Source: Methanomicrobiales archaeon (GTDB lineage: Archaea > Halobacteriota > Methanomicrobia > Methanomicrobiales > Methanospirillaceae). Taken from it: DNA of 59,117 nucleotides. The stretch lies in the NCBI GenBank assembly GCA_026394765.1, contig JAPKXQ010000073.1, positions 1 to 59,117 of the forward strand. Direction: 5' to 3'. Shown here piece by piece: positions 23,267 to 32,242 of the stretch. A program made the translations under genes and the position numbers. Position 1 is the stretch's first letter; each line of letters starts with the position of its first letter. Below the pieces are notes generated by a model. The model was given only the letters and a program-made list of their open reading frames with translations, did no database searches and was not told the DNA's origin.

Positions 23267-24388
23267 TTGCACTACCACGTCCTCCTTACTGATCGTTGCA
23301 ACCTGAACTGCAGGTACTGCAGGGGAAAGATACTGGAATGTCCAACAGGTGAGATCACCAGTACTTCGTCCATAGATAACGATCTCCCGTTGGACTACTC
23401 AGCAGGAGTAAGTGGCCTCGCACGCTTTCTCAGTCGCGACCCGCACCCGGTACTGACGTTTTATGGGGGTGAACCTTTCCTAAGATCCGATCTCATCAGG
23501 GAGATCATGGAGGCAATCCCCACTGCAGGTTTTATTGTCCAGACCAATGGCATCCTTCTTGACCATCTTGAACCATCGCTCGTCAGGAGACTTTCTACTA
23601 TTCTTGTCTCAATAGATGGGCCTGAGGAGGTCACCGACAGGAACAGGGGGGCGGGGACGTACCGGGCCGTGATGAAAAACCTCAAGGCAATTGTAAGGGG
23701 TGGATATCGTGGCGAGGTTATCGCGCGGATGACGGTCAGTGCGGGAACTGATATGAGGGCTGCAGTGCGGCACCTCGCAGGCAATGATGAGTTCTCGTTT
23801 GATTCGATCCACTGGCAGATGGACGCAAACTTCTGGCCAGATGGCACATGGGACGAGTTCGCTCCCTGGGCCGTTACATCCTACAATCCTGCTGTCAGTG
23901 CCCTGGTAGATGACTGGGTGCAAGTCATGGAAGCGCGGGGCATCGTGCTGAGGTGGTACCCATTCCTGGACCTTGTTGAGGACCTCCTCCTGGGCAGGGC
24001 AAGTCGCTTGCGGTGTGGGTCAGGGTACGCGAACTACACAGTCATGACGAATGGTCAGATCATCCCCTGCCCTGTCATGGTAGGCATGCGCGATTACTAC
24101 CTTGGGACCATTGCAGATACCGATCCCACCAGACTTCCTGAAGTCAATGTGGGCGCACAGTGCTCTGACTGTTCAATCTTCACTTTCTGCGGGGGGCGAT
24201 GCCTCTATGCAAATGTTCTCTCCCCCTGGCCCCCTGAGGCAAGAGCCGAAGTATGCAGGACTGTGTTCCACCTCCATGCCACCCTCCAGGGAGCGCTTCC
24301 AGCCATTCAGAACCTCATTGTCAGGGGTGTTATCAGGTCCGAGGACTTTGTCCATGAGAAGTTCAATGGCTGCGAGATAATCCCCTGA
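23267..24388 (+). CDS. Radical SAM/SPASM enzyme, putative peptide-modifying (AF0577/Mhun_1560-like)
   Basis: A 373-aa radical SAM protein with TTG start HYHVLLTDRCNLNCRYCRG; the CxxxCxxC cluster motif is CNLNCRYC. Later parts are VLTFYGGEPFL, TNGILLDHLE and VSIDGPEEVTDRNR. The C-terminal region carries auxiliary cluster cysteines: LRCGSG, IIPCPVMVG, QCSDCSIFTFCGGRCLY and EVCRTV. This layout matches archaeal families catalogued as putative peptide-modifying enzymes (TIGR04083/TIGR04084 type). No precursor peptide gene is evident next to it, so the substrate is unknown; the upstream TPR protein is the closest candidate partner. Confidence 0.85.
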   Translation: MHYHVLLTDRCNLNCRYCRGKILECPTGEITSTSSIDNDLPLDYSAGVSGLARFLSRDPHPVLTFYGGEPFLRSDLIREIMEAIPTAGFIVQTNGILLDHLEPSLVRRLSTILVSIDGPEEVTDRNRGAGTYRAVMKNLKAIVRGGYRGEVIARMTVSAGTDMRAAVRHLAGNDEFSFDSIHWQMDANFWPDGTWDEFAPWAVTSYNPAVSALVDDWVQVMEARGIVLRWYPFLDLVEDLLLGRASRLRCGSGYANYTVMTNGQIIPCPVMVGMRDYYLGTIADTDPTRLPEVNVGAQCSDCSIFTFCGGRCLYANVLSPWPPEARAEVCRTVFHLHATLQGALPAIQNLIVRGVIRSEDFVHEKFNGCEIIP

Positions 24389-24412
24389 TGGTGGGCAACA
24401 CCTCCCCGCTCA

Positions 24413-24841
24413 TCATCGGTGGTATGGCTCACCCCGGATGATCCTGAATGCTCGGTAGATTTGTTCGAGGAGGATGACCCGCGCCATCCCATGCGTGAAG
24501 GTGAGGCGTGAGAGGGATAGGGTTGTTTCTGCGGCATGAAGAAGGTCTGATGAGAGCCCATCAGGGTCGCCAATAATGAATATCACCGTTCCCACCGATG
24601 AGACCTCTGCCGTTTTCAGAAACTCAGCGAGGTCACTACTTGACCACGCAGATCCCCTGGCATCGAGTGCTACAACCCGCGCCGCCCCTGCTGACCTGGC
24701 GAGGTGGCGCGGCATCCTTGCCAGGGAGACCTCTTCCATACTGACCTTTACATAAGGGCGGAGACGTGTGAGGTACTCTCCTGATGCCGCGCGGAGGAAG
24801 TCCTCCTTGAGGGGCGCTGCAGCAAGGATCCGGATATGCAT
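24413..24841 (-). CDS. rlmH: 23S rRNA (pseudouridine1915-N3)-methyltransferase RlmH
   Basis: SPOUT-class methyltransferase, 142 aa. It shows RILAAAPLKEDFLRAASGEY at the N-terminus, VVALDARGSAWSSSDLAEFL, the knot motif VIFIIGDPDGLSSDLL and the C-terminal LSRLTFTHGMARVILLEQIYRAF that forms the SAM-binding trefoil. Length is a little short of bacterial members (~155 aa) but normal in methanogens. It is convergent with the radical SAM gene; its 5' side is the structured gap before the thioredoxin gene. Confidence 0.93.
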   Translation of the reverse strand: MHIRILAAAPLKEDFLRAASGEYLTRLRPYVKVSMEEVSLARMPRHLARSAGAARVVALDARGSAWSSSDLAEFLKTAEVSSVGTVIFIIGDPDGLSSDLLHAAETTLSLSRLTFTHGMARVILLEQIYRAFRIIRGEPYHR

Positions 24842-25109
24842 ACCGTTCCCTCTCTTTCTGATGGCAGAATAAGAGGATCCCCACGGGAATTGTTGGGGAG
24901 TTCCGTGGGGCTTTCTCTAAAGTCTCGTCCCTGGTATCGGAGGGTTCCGGGGAGGGTTGGGGGCGGGAAAATCCCGCGATCCCTTGTCCTTTGCCTCCCT
25001 GCTACAGGGTGAACCTGGGGGCATATGAACTCCTGCCGCGGGGTGTGAAAGTGATTGAGGGTCTCATCCATCGGCACGTTCTTTGGACTCCCAGCCACCA
25101 CCTTAACGG
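24842..25109. other. Structured, G-rich gap between divergent rlmH and thioredoxin genes
   Basis: No gene was found in 268 bp. At least three hairpins are visible: CCCCACGGGAA (24879) with TTCCGTGGGG (24901), eight pairs, one bulge and two more pairs; GCGGGA-AAA-TCCCGC near 24963; and CCCTG-CTA-CAGGG close behind. Long G runs lie between them. It could be a leader RNA of either gene, a small RNA, or chance structure in GC-rich DNA. No known riboswitch consensus was recognised. Confidence 0.4.
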
Positions 25110-25688
25110 ATGGAACTTCGTAAGGACCTCGTCACTGGGATCGCTGCCATAGTGTTCGTCGTAGTCGCACTCGCTGCCGCGGGGTGCATGGCCCCAACTT
25201 TTCCTGGGGGGAACAAATCCCCCCCTATGCAGAATGAAGCTGTACCGGGTGGATGGCCACTGCTTCAGGATGTGACAACAGGGGAGTCTTTCAGCCTGGA
25301 TGAACTGACAAGAGGCCCCCTGCTTATCTCTTTTTTTACCATTGCCTGCCCTATCTGCACGGCGCAGCAGAAGGAGGTTACCGCGCTCACCCGTGAGATG
25401 CCAGGAGTTTTTACTCCACTCGGCCTTGATATCGACCCTAATGAAGACGAGGTAGCCCTCAGTGAGCATATCGGGAAGAATCAGTTTTCGGGCCGTTACG
25501 CGGTCGCACCCCGGGAGATCACCCAGGCATTCCTGGACCGGTTTGGGATAGAGATAATCACCCCTGCTGCAGCACCCATCGTCCTCGTCTGCAATGGGAC
25601 CATATACAAGTTCAGAAGCGGATATAAGACGAAGACCGAGATCAGATCGGTGATTGCGGGGGTGTGTGGCACTGGAGGTCCTCAATGA
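25110..25688 (+). CDS. Thioredoxin-like lipoprotein (TlpA/redoxin family)
   Basis: A 192-aa exported protein. The signal peptide ends in the lipobox ALAAAGC, giving a lipid-anchored protein outside the membrane. The thioredoxin fold follows: LLISFFTIACPICTAQQKEV with the redox pair C-P-I-C at about residue 88, LGLDIDPNEDE, FSGRYAVAP and the cis-proline region ITPAAAPIVLVCNG. It overlaps the CcdA-like gene by at least 20 nt. The pair very likely forms an electron relay, CcdA passing reductant across the membrane to this protein. Its substrate is unknown. Confidence 0.87.
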   Translation: MELRKDLVTGIAAIVFVVVALAAAGCMAPTFPGGNKSPPMQNEAVPGGWPLLQDVTTGESFSLDELTRGPLLISFFTIACPICTAQQKEVTALTREMPGVFTPLGLDIDPNEDEVALSEHIGKNQFSGRYAVAPREITQAFLDRFGIEIITPAAAPIVLVCNGTIYKFRSGYKTKTEIRSVIAGVCGTGGPQ

Positions 25689-26343
25689 GGCGGGAGTAGC
25701 ATTCCTCGCAGGCCTCTTCACTCCCCTCGGTGCGGTATGTGTCCTCCCTCTCTACCCTGCCTACCTCGCATACCTCGTCGTCCAGGCCCGGGTGCTCCCA
25801 CCCCGGATCGGACCCGTAATCCTCGCCTTGGTGGTCACAGCAGGTGTCCTCACCGCAATGGCAGTCATGGGGGCGGTGATCATGCTCCTCATGGCAGGCT
25901 CACTCTCCGTGGTGATGATGGCGTTATCTCCGTTCCTCTATGCAGTCCTCGCGTTTATCGGAGCCCTGCTCATCGCAGGATCTGTCGTGGAACTTCGGTT
26001 ACCCTCTATTCAGGTACCTGCACTGGCATCACCCTATGGGGGGGCATTCGTCTTTGGGCTCTTTTTTGGGGTATTGGTGCTCCCTTGCAACCCCGGGCCG
26101 GTACTCCTCCTCTTTGCCCTTGGCATCGCCGGGAACAGTATGATCCCCATCACCACGTTCCTTGCATTTGGGATCGGGATGGCTACCCCTCTCTTTGTCC
26201 TCTCACTCTTCACCGCGGTCGAAGGGTCCCGCTGCACGTCGTTCCTTGTAAAGAAGAGGAGGGTGGTCCAGGCAGCCTGCGGTACCTTTATCCTTGCAAT
26301 CGCTCTCTTTTACCTGATAACGAGTCTTGGAGTGGTCATTTAG
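25666..26343 (+). CDS. CcdA/DsbD-type thiol transporter
   Basis: Six-helix membrane protein of the cytochrome c biogenesis transmembrane family. The two redox cysteines are visible: one in FTPLGAVCVLPLYPAYLAYL in the first helix and one in VLVLPCNPGPVLLL in the fourth. Further helices extend to about residue 225. Start choice is uncertain: the track uses TTG at 25654, and GTG at 25666 is given here. Both lie inside the thioredoxin gene, so translation is coupled. It reduces the extracytoplasmic thioredoxin partner with electrons from cytoplasmic thioredoxin. Confidence 0.85.
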   Translation: MALEVLNEAGVAFLAGLFTPLGAVCVLPLYPAYLAYLVVQARVLPPRIGPVILALVVTAGVLTAMAVMGAVIMLLMAGSLSVVMMALSPFLYAVLAFIGALLIAGSVVELRLPSIQVPALASPYGGAFVFGLFFGVLVLPCNPGPVLLLFALGIAGNSMIPITTFLAFGIGMATPLFVLSLFTAVEGSRCTSFLVKKRRVVQAACGTFILAIALFYLITSLGVVI

Positions 26344-26452
26344 CAGGGATGATGGTAACGGGTCAACTGCCAGGAGCAGTGGCCCTGGTGAGACTGGTAT
26401 ACCACACCCCCCTGCGCAATGTATTTTTTCCAACTGGGTGCACCTGACATGT

Positions 26453-26938
26453 ATGCCGCTGCACTCCATCAACCTCCCGGGTGTCGGGACTAAGTACGAA
26501 CTCATCACTGAATGGGGGGACACTCTCGCGGTCTTCTTCTTAAAAGCGGGTAACATCCAGATCTATGCCCTCCCTCGGGGGTCACGCGCGCCCGCGGTGG
26601 TCGACCTCTCCCCGGTCGAGGCCAGGCGGGTGGGGTCCGTCCTCACCGGAGCTATCATGGAAGCCGACAGGGAGAGCGTAGAAGTCGCGTTCTCAGCGCT
26701 GTCAGATCTTCGGATAAGCATCCATACCTACATAATTCCCGGGTCAATGGCAGGGAAAGGCATCGAAGAGCTCCAGATCCGTGCGAGGACTGGGGTGACG
26801 ATCATCGCGGTCTCACGAGGGGATAAGAACATTGTCAACCCTTCACCGTCCTTTACCTTTTCAAAAGACGATGCGGTAGTCGCTATCGGAGAGAGTGACC
26901 AGCTCCGTCAGTTTGAGCGGGAATACCTCGGGGGATAA
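26453..26938 (+). CDS. TrkA-C domain regulatory subunit of a K+/H+ antiporter (KhtT-like)
   Basis: A 161-aa cytoplasmic protein. The start is moved to the ATG at MPLHSINLPGVGTKYEL, because the upstream 42 residues of the track ORF are non-homologous. The N-terminal ~85 residues resemble KhtT (GVGTKYELITEWGDTLAVFF), the C-terminal ~70 the RCK-C/TrkA-C fold (AGKGIEELQIRARTGVTIIA, FSKDDAVVAIGESDQLRQFE). A GTATTTTTTCC element about 25 bp upstream may be its promoter. It ends in a TAATG overlap with the antiporter gene, so both subunits are made together. Confidence 0.85.
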   Translation: MPLHSINLPGVGTKYELITEWGDTLAVFFLKAGNIQIYALPRGSRAPAVVDLSPVEARRVGSVLTGAIMEADRESVEVAFSALSDLRISIHTYIIPGSMAGKGIEELQIRARTGVTIIAVSRGDKNIVNPSPSFTFSKDDAVVAIGESDQLRQFEREYLGG

Positions 26939-28113
26939 TGGAAGGAATCGCACTTGCCCTCATAGTCTGTGCTATACTCGCAATCATCGCACGGCGCTTT
27001 GCACTCCCGACGATCCCCTGCTACCTCCTCGCGGGTCTCGTCCTTGGCAGGAGCGGTCTTCAGCTTGTAGAGCCCAGCGAAGTCTCCTCATACCTCACCT
27101 CACTCGGCCTCCTCTTCCTTCTCTTCTTCATGGGCCTGGAGATACGACCCTCCCGCATCTGGAGCAACCAGTCTGCCATCTTGACGAGCGGTGTCATCGA
27201 CCTACTCATCAATGGGGTAATCGGGTTCTCCGCTGCCTATCTCCTTGGATTCTCTTCATTTGACTCGGTCATCGTTGCCGCGGCATTCTTCATCAGTTCC
27301 ACTGCGATGGCAGTGAGCTCCCTTGTTGAGAACCACAAGCTCCTGATGCGGGAAGCAGAAACGGTAGTTTGGCTCATGATTTTTGAAGACATCGCCTTAA
27401 TCGTCATCCTCGCCCTTCTGGGGGCCTCATCAGAGCCAATAACCATGACCCTCCTCAAGATCGCCCTCTTCCTTTTGGCGATCATAATTATCGTCAGGGT
27501 CGCAAGAGAGGAGATCGTGGCGATCATGAAGAGAGAGGACGACCTCCCGGTCCTCTTCACCTTCTCTGTCCTCATTACCGTGGCCGCGCTCTCACTCGTC
27601 CTCAAAGTCCCAGAGTCCTTCATGGTCATCGCGCTGGGAACCGCTCTCGGGGCGGTGGATACCGGGGCATTCGAGCGCCATGCAAAGCCCTTCAGGGACG
27701 TCTTCCTCATTATATTCTTTGTTTTTTTCGGGATCGGCATCGACTTCTTTGCAGGGGGAGTGCAACTCCCTGCAATCATTGCGATCAGTGCCGCGGCAGT
27801 CCTCTCCAAGCTCGCATCAGGTATCGTGATCGGGCGGGCAGTCCATGGGGACGCCATGTCTGGGATCGAGGTCTGGTCCAATACCATTGGGAGAGGTGAG
27901 TTCTCGATCGCGGTCGCAACCCTGTATGGGTCTGCAATCGTTTCGAGCACCATCGCTGCGGTGGTGATTGTGACATCAATAGTCGGCTCGTTCGTAGCGG
28001 GTGCCAGTACAAGGATAGGAGATGGCATCTGGGCACTCACCAACAAGGGAGAGAGGAATGATAAACCAGGTAATGGAGAGGAGCGATCGCCACCCGTTCT
28101 TGAAGGACCTTAA
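26938..28113 (+). CDS. CPA2-type cation/proton antiporter (KhtU/KefB-like)
   Basis: Membrane antiporter of 391 aa with about 12 hydrophobic segments, typical of KhtU or NhaS-like proteins without an attached RCK domain. Family features are [45 protein letters not shown] and the transport-site-like [12 protein letters not shown], plus FFGIGIDFF. The C-terminus is a charged cytoplasmic tail. With the KhtT-like subunit it should export K+ (or Na+) for pH/ion control. Its last 4 nt overlap the convergent sepS gene. Confidence 0.88.
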   Translation: MEGIALALIVCAILAIIARRFALPTIPCYLLAGLVLGRSGLQLVEPSEVSSYLTSLGLLFLLFFMGLEIRPSRIWSNQSAILTSGVIDLLINGVIGFSAAYLLGFSSFDSVIVAAAFFISSTAMAVSSLVENHKLLMREAETVVWLMIFEDIALIVILALLGASSEPITMTLLKIALFLLAIIIIVRVAREEIVAIMKREDDLPVLFTFSVLITVAALSLVLKVPESFMVIALGTALGAVDTGAFERHAKPFRDVFLIIFFVFFGIGIDFFAGGVQLPAIIAISAAAVLSKLASGIVIGRAVHGDAMSGIEVWSNTIGRGEFSIAVATLYGSAIVSSTIAAVVIVTSIVGSFVAGASTRIGDGIWALTNKGERNDKPGNGEERSPPVLEGP

Positions 28114-29705
28114 TCCCCTAACTCTCCTTCCATGACAGACCTTACTGTGACAAAGACCGGACCGCGGGTGTCTACCTTAAGCGCATGGTCGGTGATGGAC
28201 CGCATCGCATAGTCCTCTATTGCGAGGTTCAAGTCGCCTGGGAGCTTTGCCATCTTCACCTGCACAAGCGTCCCCTTCCCGCATGCAGCTGCCCGTTCAA
28301 TCCGCGCAGCGGCACGTGACGCTACCGCATCGATGAAGAGTATGCCGGTACTGACCCCCTCTTCTCTCACCTGTGCCCATCTCTCCCCTTCAGGAACACC
28401 TAGAATTGACCCGTGATGGACAAAGACCTCGTTACGGCAGGCCGGGCCAAGGAGTCTGGTATTGGACTCCGGCTCCTCCACCCATACTGTTGCTACGCCA
28501 CCTGCGAGGGGGCCCCGATATGCCTCAAATGAGCAAGGACCGGGCTCGTTCCCATGGGTAAGAGCGGTCTCCCGGATCGCGCGCGCGATGACCTTCCCTT
28601 CCAGGCTGGAGGGTTCCTCGCGGAACCTGACTCCGCGCGCGATCTCCAGGTCAGTGAGGGTACGGGGGAAGAACTGGGGGTGCACAAGTGCGCGGATATC
28701 GCTGGCACCAGACGCGATCATCGCGAGCCGCTCTACCCCGAGTCCCAGGTTCATCACAGGGACCCCGATCCCGTACTCTGCGAGTGCAGAAGGTGAGTAG
28801 AGTCCGAATGTGGCGACTTCTACCCATGCATGTATGGGGTGGCGTGCATAGACCTCGGTCTGCGTACCAGGCATGTAGTACTTCGACCGCTTCTCATCAG
28901 GTCTGAAACGAAAATCTGTATACCCAAATGCAGAGAGGAGCGCCTCAGAAACCGCCTTTCCCTCCTCGTTTGTGACGTCTTCTCCTGCCACCACGCAGGA
29001 GGCAGAATGATAGCTCATCAGCCTTGTCGGGCCCTCTTCCTGCTCTCTCCGGAAGCAGCGGTCTATTGAGAATAAGCTGAGGGGAAGTGGGTTTTTATCC
29101 CATATGGTGGCGAGGGTGAGGAACCATCCGCTCGTCATATGGCTCCTGAGCGTGCTTTTAGAGGACTCTGGGGAGAGGTCCCGGAACTCTGGGAATACCT
29201 CTCCCAGGATCCGTGCGACCGCTCCATCATCTGCGGCGAGAACCTCTGCAAGGGTGTGGACGAGTTCGTCCCCATCGATGGTCCCTTTCTTGTAGGCGTG
29301 GAGCGTCTCGCGAAGTCGCTCCTCTACTGCCATAGAGACCTCACTGCCTGTTATTCTGGCTATCTCCTCCAGCTGCCGCCGCGCAATTCCCACATTTGGT
29401 CTGGGGAGCCCACCAAGGTAGAAGACCCTGTCCAGTACCGCCCCTGCTTCGGGGCCGAACTGACGGCGTACCTCCTGTTCTTCGATTATTATTGGATTTT
29501 CGGCCTCTGCAAATCCCATCATGAGGTATGCTTCCCTAAGGCGCTGGATTGTTGCAAAGACCGGGTGCTCGCGGGCCCTTGGATAGGTGAGGCAGGGGTA
29601 TTGCGCATCGTGCCCTGATGGGGTGACAACACCTAACCCCTCGTGCCATGCTGCCTCAAAGTTCTCGCGCGCCCGCTCCCTGAAGTACCCCACATCGAAT
29701 CGCAT
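28110..29705 (-). CDS. sepS: O-phosphoseryl-tRNA(Cys) synthetase
   Basis: Class II aminoacyl-tRNA synthetase that charges tRNA(Cys) with phosphoserine, later converted to Cys by SepCysS, the methanogen route to cysteine. It has 531 aa. Features are the N-terminal [14 protein letters not shown], the motif 1 region [16 protein letters not shown], the motif 2 region [18 protein letters not shown], and motif 3 [14 protein letters not shown], then the C-terminal tRNA-binding part. It is the last gene of prf1-argS-taw1-sepS, one base after taw1. SepCysS is not in the window. Confidence 0.96.
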   Translation of the reverse strand: MRFDVGYFRERARENFEAAWHEGLGVVTPSGHDAQYPCLTYPRAREHPVFATIQRLREAYLMMGFAEAENPIIIEEQEVRRQFGPEAGAVLDRVFYLGGLPRPNVGIARRQLEEIARITGSEVSMAVEERLRETLHAYKKGTIDGDELVHTLAEVLAADDGAVARILGEVFPEFRDLSPESSKSTLRSHMTSGWFLTLATIWDKNPLPLSLFSIDRCFRREQEEGPTRLMSYHSASCVVAGEDVTNEEGKAVSEALLSAFGYTDFRFRPDEKRSKYYMPGTQTEVYARHPIHAWVEVATFGLYSPSALAEYGIGVPVMNLGLGVERLAMIASGASDIRALVHPQFFPRTLTDLEIARGVRFREEPSSLEGKVIARAIRETALTHGNEPGPCSFEAYRGPLAGGVATVWVEEPESNTRLLGPACRNEVFVHHGSILGVPEGERWAQVREEGVSTGILFIDAVASRAAARIERAAACGKGTLVQVKMAKLPGDLNLAIEDYAMRSITDHALKVDTRGPVFVTVRSVMEGELGD

Positions 29706-29706
29706 A

Positions 29707-30597
29707 TCAAGACCTTCCCATCAGGACCACCCTGCTTTCAGGACATTCGTCCAGGATGGTATAGTCACAGCACGAGGCGATCTCCCTGGCAAATGCCTGC
29801 ACCCTCGTGTGCTCAGGCATGTTGTTGCGGGAGAGCCTCCTCCGGCTGTAGCCAAGGTACATGTACCCCTTTACCTCAATATACGTCGCGCCGGAGTTCT
29901 GTGCCAGGCGTGCGAACCCGGCTGGGTCTGTATCATTCACCCCTTCAACCAGGGTTATCCTGATGGCAGACCGCCTCGTCCCAAGGATGGCGAGACTCTC
30001 CTGCACATACTCCCAGCTGTCCTCGATCGGCCGGCATACTTTCTGGTACGTTTCAGGGTCGGCAGCGGTGAGGGAGAGGTAGAGCTGCATCGGCCTGCAC
30101 TTCGCAAGTACATCTGGGCGAGTACCGTTACTCACCAGGAACGTGGAGTATCCGTGGTCGGTCAGGGAGGAGATGAGTGTGGGAAGGGGCTCATAGAGTG
30201 TGGGCTCTCCTGAAAGTGAGATGGCGACATGGCGTGGGGCGAGGGCCTCATGAAACCGGGTGGGAGTGACATAAGGCGAGACTTTGTACCCCGAGAGAGC
30301 CCTCTTCTGGAGCCCTGGGAGGGCAGAAATTATCTCATCAGGGCTGCACTCGCGTTCTTCCCCCACATCATGCTCGAAGGAGCGCCAGCAGTAGAGGCAC
30401 CGCTGGTTACACTTAAGGGTGGGGGTCATCTGGACACAGCGGTGGCTCTCGACCCCATAGAACTGTGCTTTGTAGCACATCCCCTCCCCACGGAGGGAGC
30501 GCTTGCACCAGAGGCAGGGCTTCACCGCAGCCGAGGCGTCAGGGCTGACAAACTGGTACCCTTGCCGTCTGAGTAATTCACATGCTCCGGAGTGCAT
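29707..30597 (-). CDS. taw1: tRNA 4-demethylwyosine synthase (TYW1, radical SAM)
   Basis: Builds the tricyclic wyosine base at G37 of tRNA-Phe from N1-methylguanosine and pyruvate. The start is set at [18 protein letters not shown], which matches archaeal TYW1; the track ORF begins 49 codons earlier inside argS. The radical SAM motif is [14 protein letters not shown] at about residue 73; an extra cysteine set lies at [10 protein letters not shown] near residue 28, and [13 protein letters not shown] follows. The start overlaps the end of argS by 20 nt. Length (296 aa) is normal. Confidence 0.94.
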   Translation of the reverse strand: MHSGACELLRRQGYQFVSPDASAAVKPCLWCKRSLRGEGMCYKAQFYGVESHRCVQMTPTLKCNQRCLYCWRSFEHDVGEERECSPDEIISALPGLQKRALSGYKVSPYVTPTRFHEALAPRHVAISLSGEPTLYEPLPTLISSLTDHGYSTFLVSNGTRPDVLAKCRPMQLYLSLTAADPETYQKVCRPIEDSWEYVQESLAILGTRRSAIRITLVEGVNDTDPAGFARLAQNSGATYIEVKGYMYLGYSRRRLSRNNMPEHTRVQAFAREIASCCDYTILDECPESRVVLMGRS

Positions 30598-32242
30598 CGA
30601 TCCCCAGGGTTTCCAAGGCCTCATGGAGCGTGTTCTGCGCTGCGCGGACCAGGGTGATCCTGCTCTCCCGTGTTGCGCCCTCGCTCCCCAGTACCGGCTC
30701 GAACTGGTAGAACGCGTTGAAGTGATCTGCGAGCTCGCGCGCATACACCGCTAGGAGGCCGGGACGCAGGGTCATGGCAGTCTCTTCAATCACTGCCGGG
30801 AACCGTGCGATATGTCGGGCGAGTGCTACCTCATGGGTGGTCACAATTTCATATGTGGGCTGCCAGTCACCTGCTTTGGCAAGGATGCTGCAGGCTCTGG
30901 CATGCGCGTACTGGATATAGGGGCCACTCTGGCGCTCGAAGTTGAGGGCCTCTTTCCAGTTAAAGACTGTACTCTTGTCAGGAGATATCCTGATGATGTC
31001 GTACCTGATAGCAGCGCGTGCCACTGCACGGGCGATCACCGTGCGCTCCTCTTCAGAGAGTTCAGGCCGGCGAGTGGTCACCTCATCGAGTGCCCTCATG
31101 GACACCTCCCGGATCAGGTCGTCAGCAGAGACAAACGTGCCTGCCCTGGTACTCATTGCACCCTCTGGAAGGGATACGAACTCGAAGTGGACGATATCAG
31201 GGGTCTTTTCACCCATCAGATGAAGGGTCGCTATGAGCTGCGCGCCGATCAACTTGTGGTCTGCACCGAGCACGTCGATGACGCGGTCAAAGTTCCTTCC
31301 CTTCCAGGTATGGTACGCGAGGTCCCTTGCCGCATAGACCGAGGTACCGTCACTTCTTCTTATCACGTACTCCTTGTCAAAGCCCTGTTCCCTGAGGTCA
31401 AGGTACTCCTTTCCATCGACATGATACCCGGGGAGGTGCCGCAACTGCCCAATTATCCGGCTGGTGTCACCGTTCCTGATGAAGTCGCTCTCCCAGACGA
31501 ACCTGTCGTGAGGTACCGCGAGGTCCCGGAGGGTAACAGAAAACCCTGCAAGACATCGGCTCACCGCGTCCCGAAACTGGCGTTCGACCCCAGGATCCCC
31601 CTGTTCTACCCGCTGCATCAGGGAGTCTACTGCAGTGGTGAGGCCAGGGTCCTCCTCAAGGGCGCGATTAGCGGCGATATAGACCCTCGCGATGTAATGA
31701 TCTGGTTTTTCATTGGGATCTGGGAGTGATGTCGCACGACCAAGCCCCCATACCACGATCGCGATCTGGCGCCCCATATCGTTCACATAGTACTGTACTT
31801 CGACCGGAAATCCCGCTTTTCGGAAGCAGCGGGCAAGGGTGTCGCCGATGATTGAGTTCCTGATATGGCCCACGTGGAGCGGGCCATTTGGGTTTGCACT
31901 GGTGTGCTCCAGCACGACCCGCGTGTCTTTCGATGGGAGCGCACCATATCCCGGCTCGAGTGCTGCCGCAAGCGCGCGGGTGAGGCGTTCTGTCCCGATC
32001 GTGAAGTTGAGGTAGGGCCCGGTGGCCGTGATGGTGATACCTGCAAGTGTCGGATCTTTAGCAAGGGACCTGGCAATCTCTGCAGCAATGGGTGCAGGAG
32101 CAGACTTTTCTCTTTTAGCAAGAACAAATGCCACAGTACTCGCAAAGTCAGCGTGGCCCCCTCCCTCGGTCAAGGGGATGTCGTCAAGTTTGGTCGCGCG
32201 GCAGAGCGCGTCAAGGATCTCCTCTTTTGCAGTCAGCACCAT
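30578..32242 (-). CDS. argS: Arginyl-tRNA synthetase
   Basis: Class I synthetase, about 554 aa. Start ATG 32242 overlaps the prf1 stop as TGATG. The N-terminal tRNA D-loop domain occupies residues 1-95 (FASTVAFVLAKREKSAP), the HIGH-type motif is HTSANPNGPLHVGHIRNSI, the core carries GTSVYAARDLAYHTWK and DVLGADHKLIGAQL, and LPEGAMSTRAGTFV stands for KMSKS. The C-terminal anticodon-binding helices contain FNAFYQFEPVLG. It is translationally coupled in the release factor/argS/taw1/sepS operon. Confidence 0.97.
   Translation of the reverse strand: MVLTAKEEILDALCRATKLDDIPLTEGGGHADFASTVAFVLAKREKSAPAPIAAEIARSLAKDPTLAGITITATGPYLNFTIGTERLTRALAAALEPGYGALPSKDTRVVLEHTSANPNGPLHVGHIRNSIIGDTLARCFRKAGFPVEVQYYVNDMGRQIAIVVWGLGRATSLPDPNEKPDHYIARVYIAANRALEEDPGLTTAVDSLMQRVEQGDPGVERQFRDAVSRCLAGFSVTLRDLAVPHDRFVWESDFIRNGDTSRIIGQLRHLPGYHVDGKEYLDLREQGFDKEYVIRRSDGTSVYAARDLAYHTWKGRNFDRVIDVLGADHKLIGAQLIATLHLMGEKTPDIVHFEFVSLPEGAMSTRAGTFVSADDLIREVSMRALDEVTTRRPELSEEERTVIARAVARAAIRYDIIRISPDKSTVFNWKEALNFERQSGPYIQYAHARACSILAKAGDWQPTYEIVTTHEVALARHIARFPAVIEETAMTLRPGLLAVYARELADHFNAFYQFEPVLGSEGATRESRITLVRAAQNTLHEALETLGIDALRSM

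Noticed and set aside
27237-28046. Minus-strand ORF of 269 aa opposite the antiporter gene.
   Set aside because: Mirror of membrane-protein codons (Met/Ala/Thr/Ser-rich, no domains); the plus-strand antiporter is certain.
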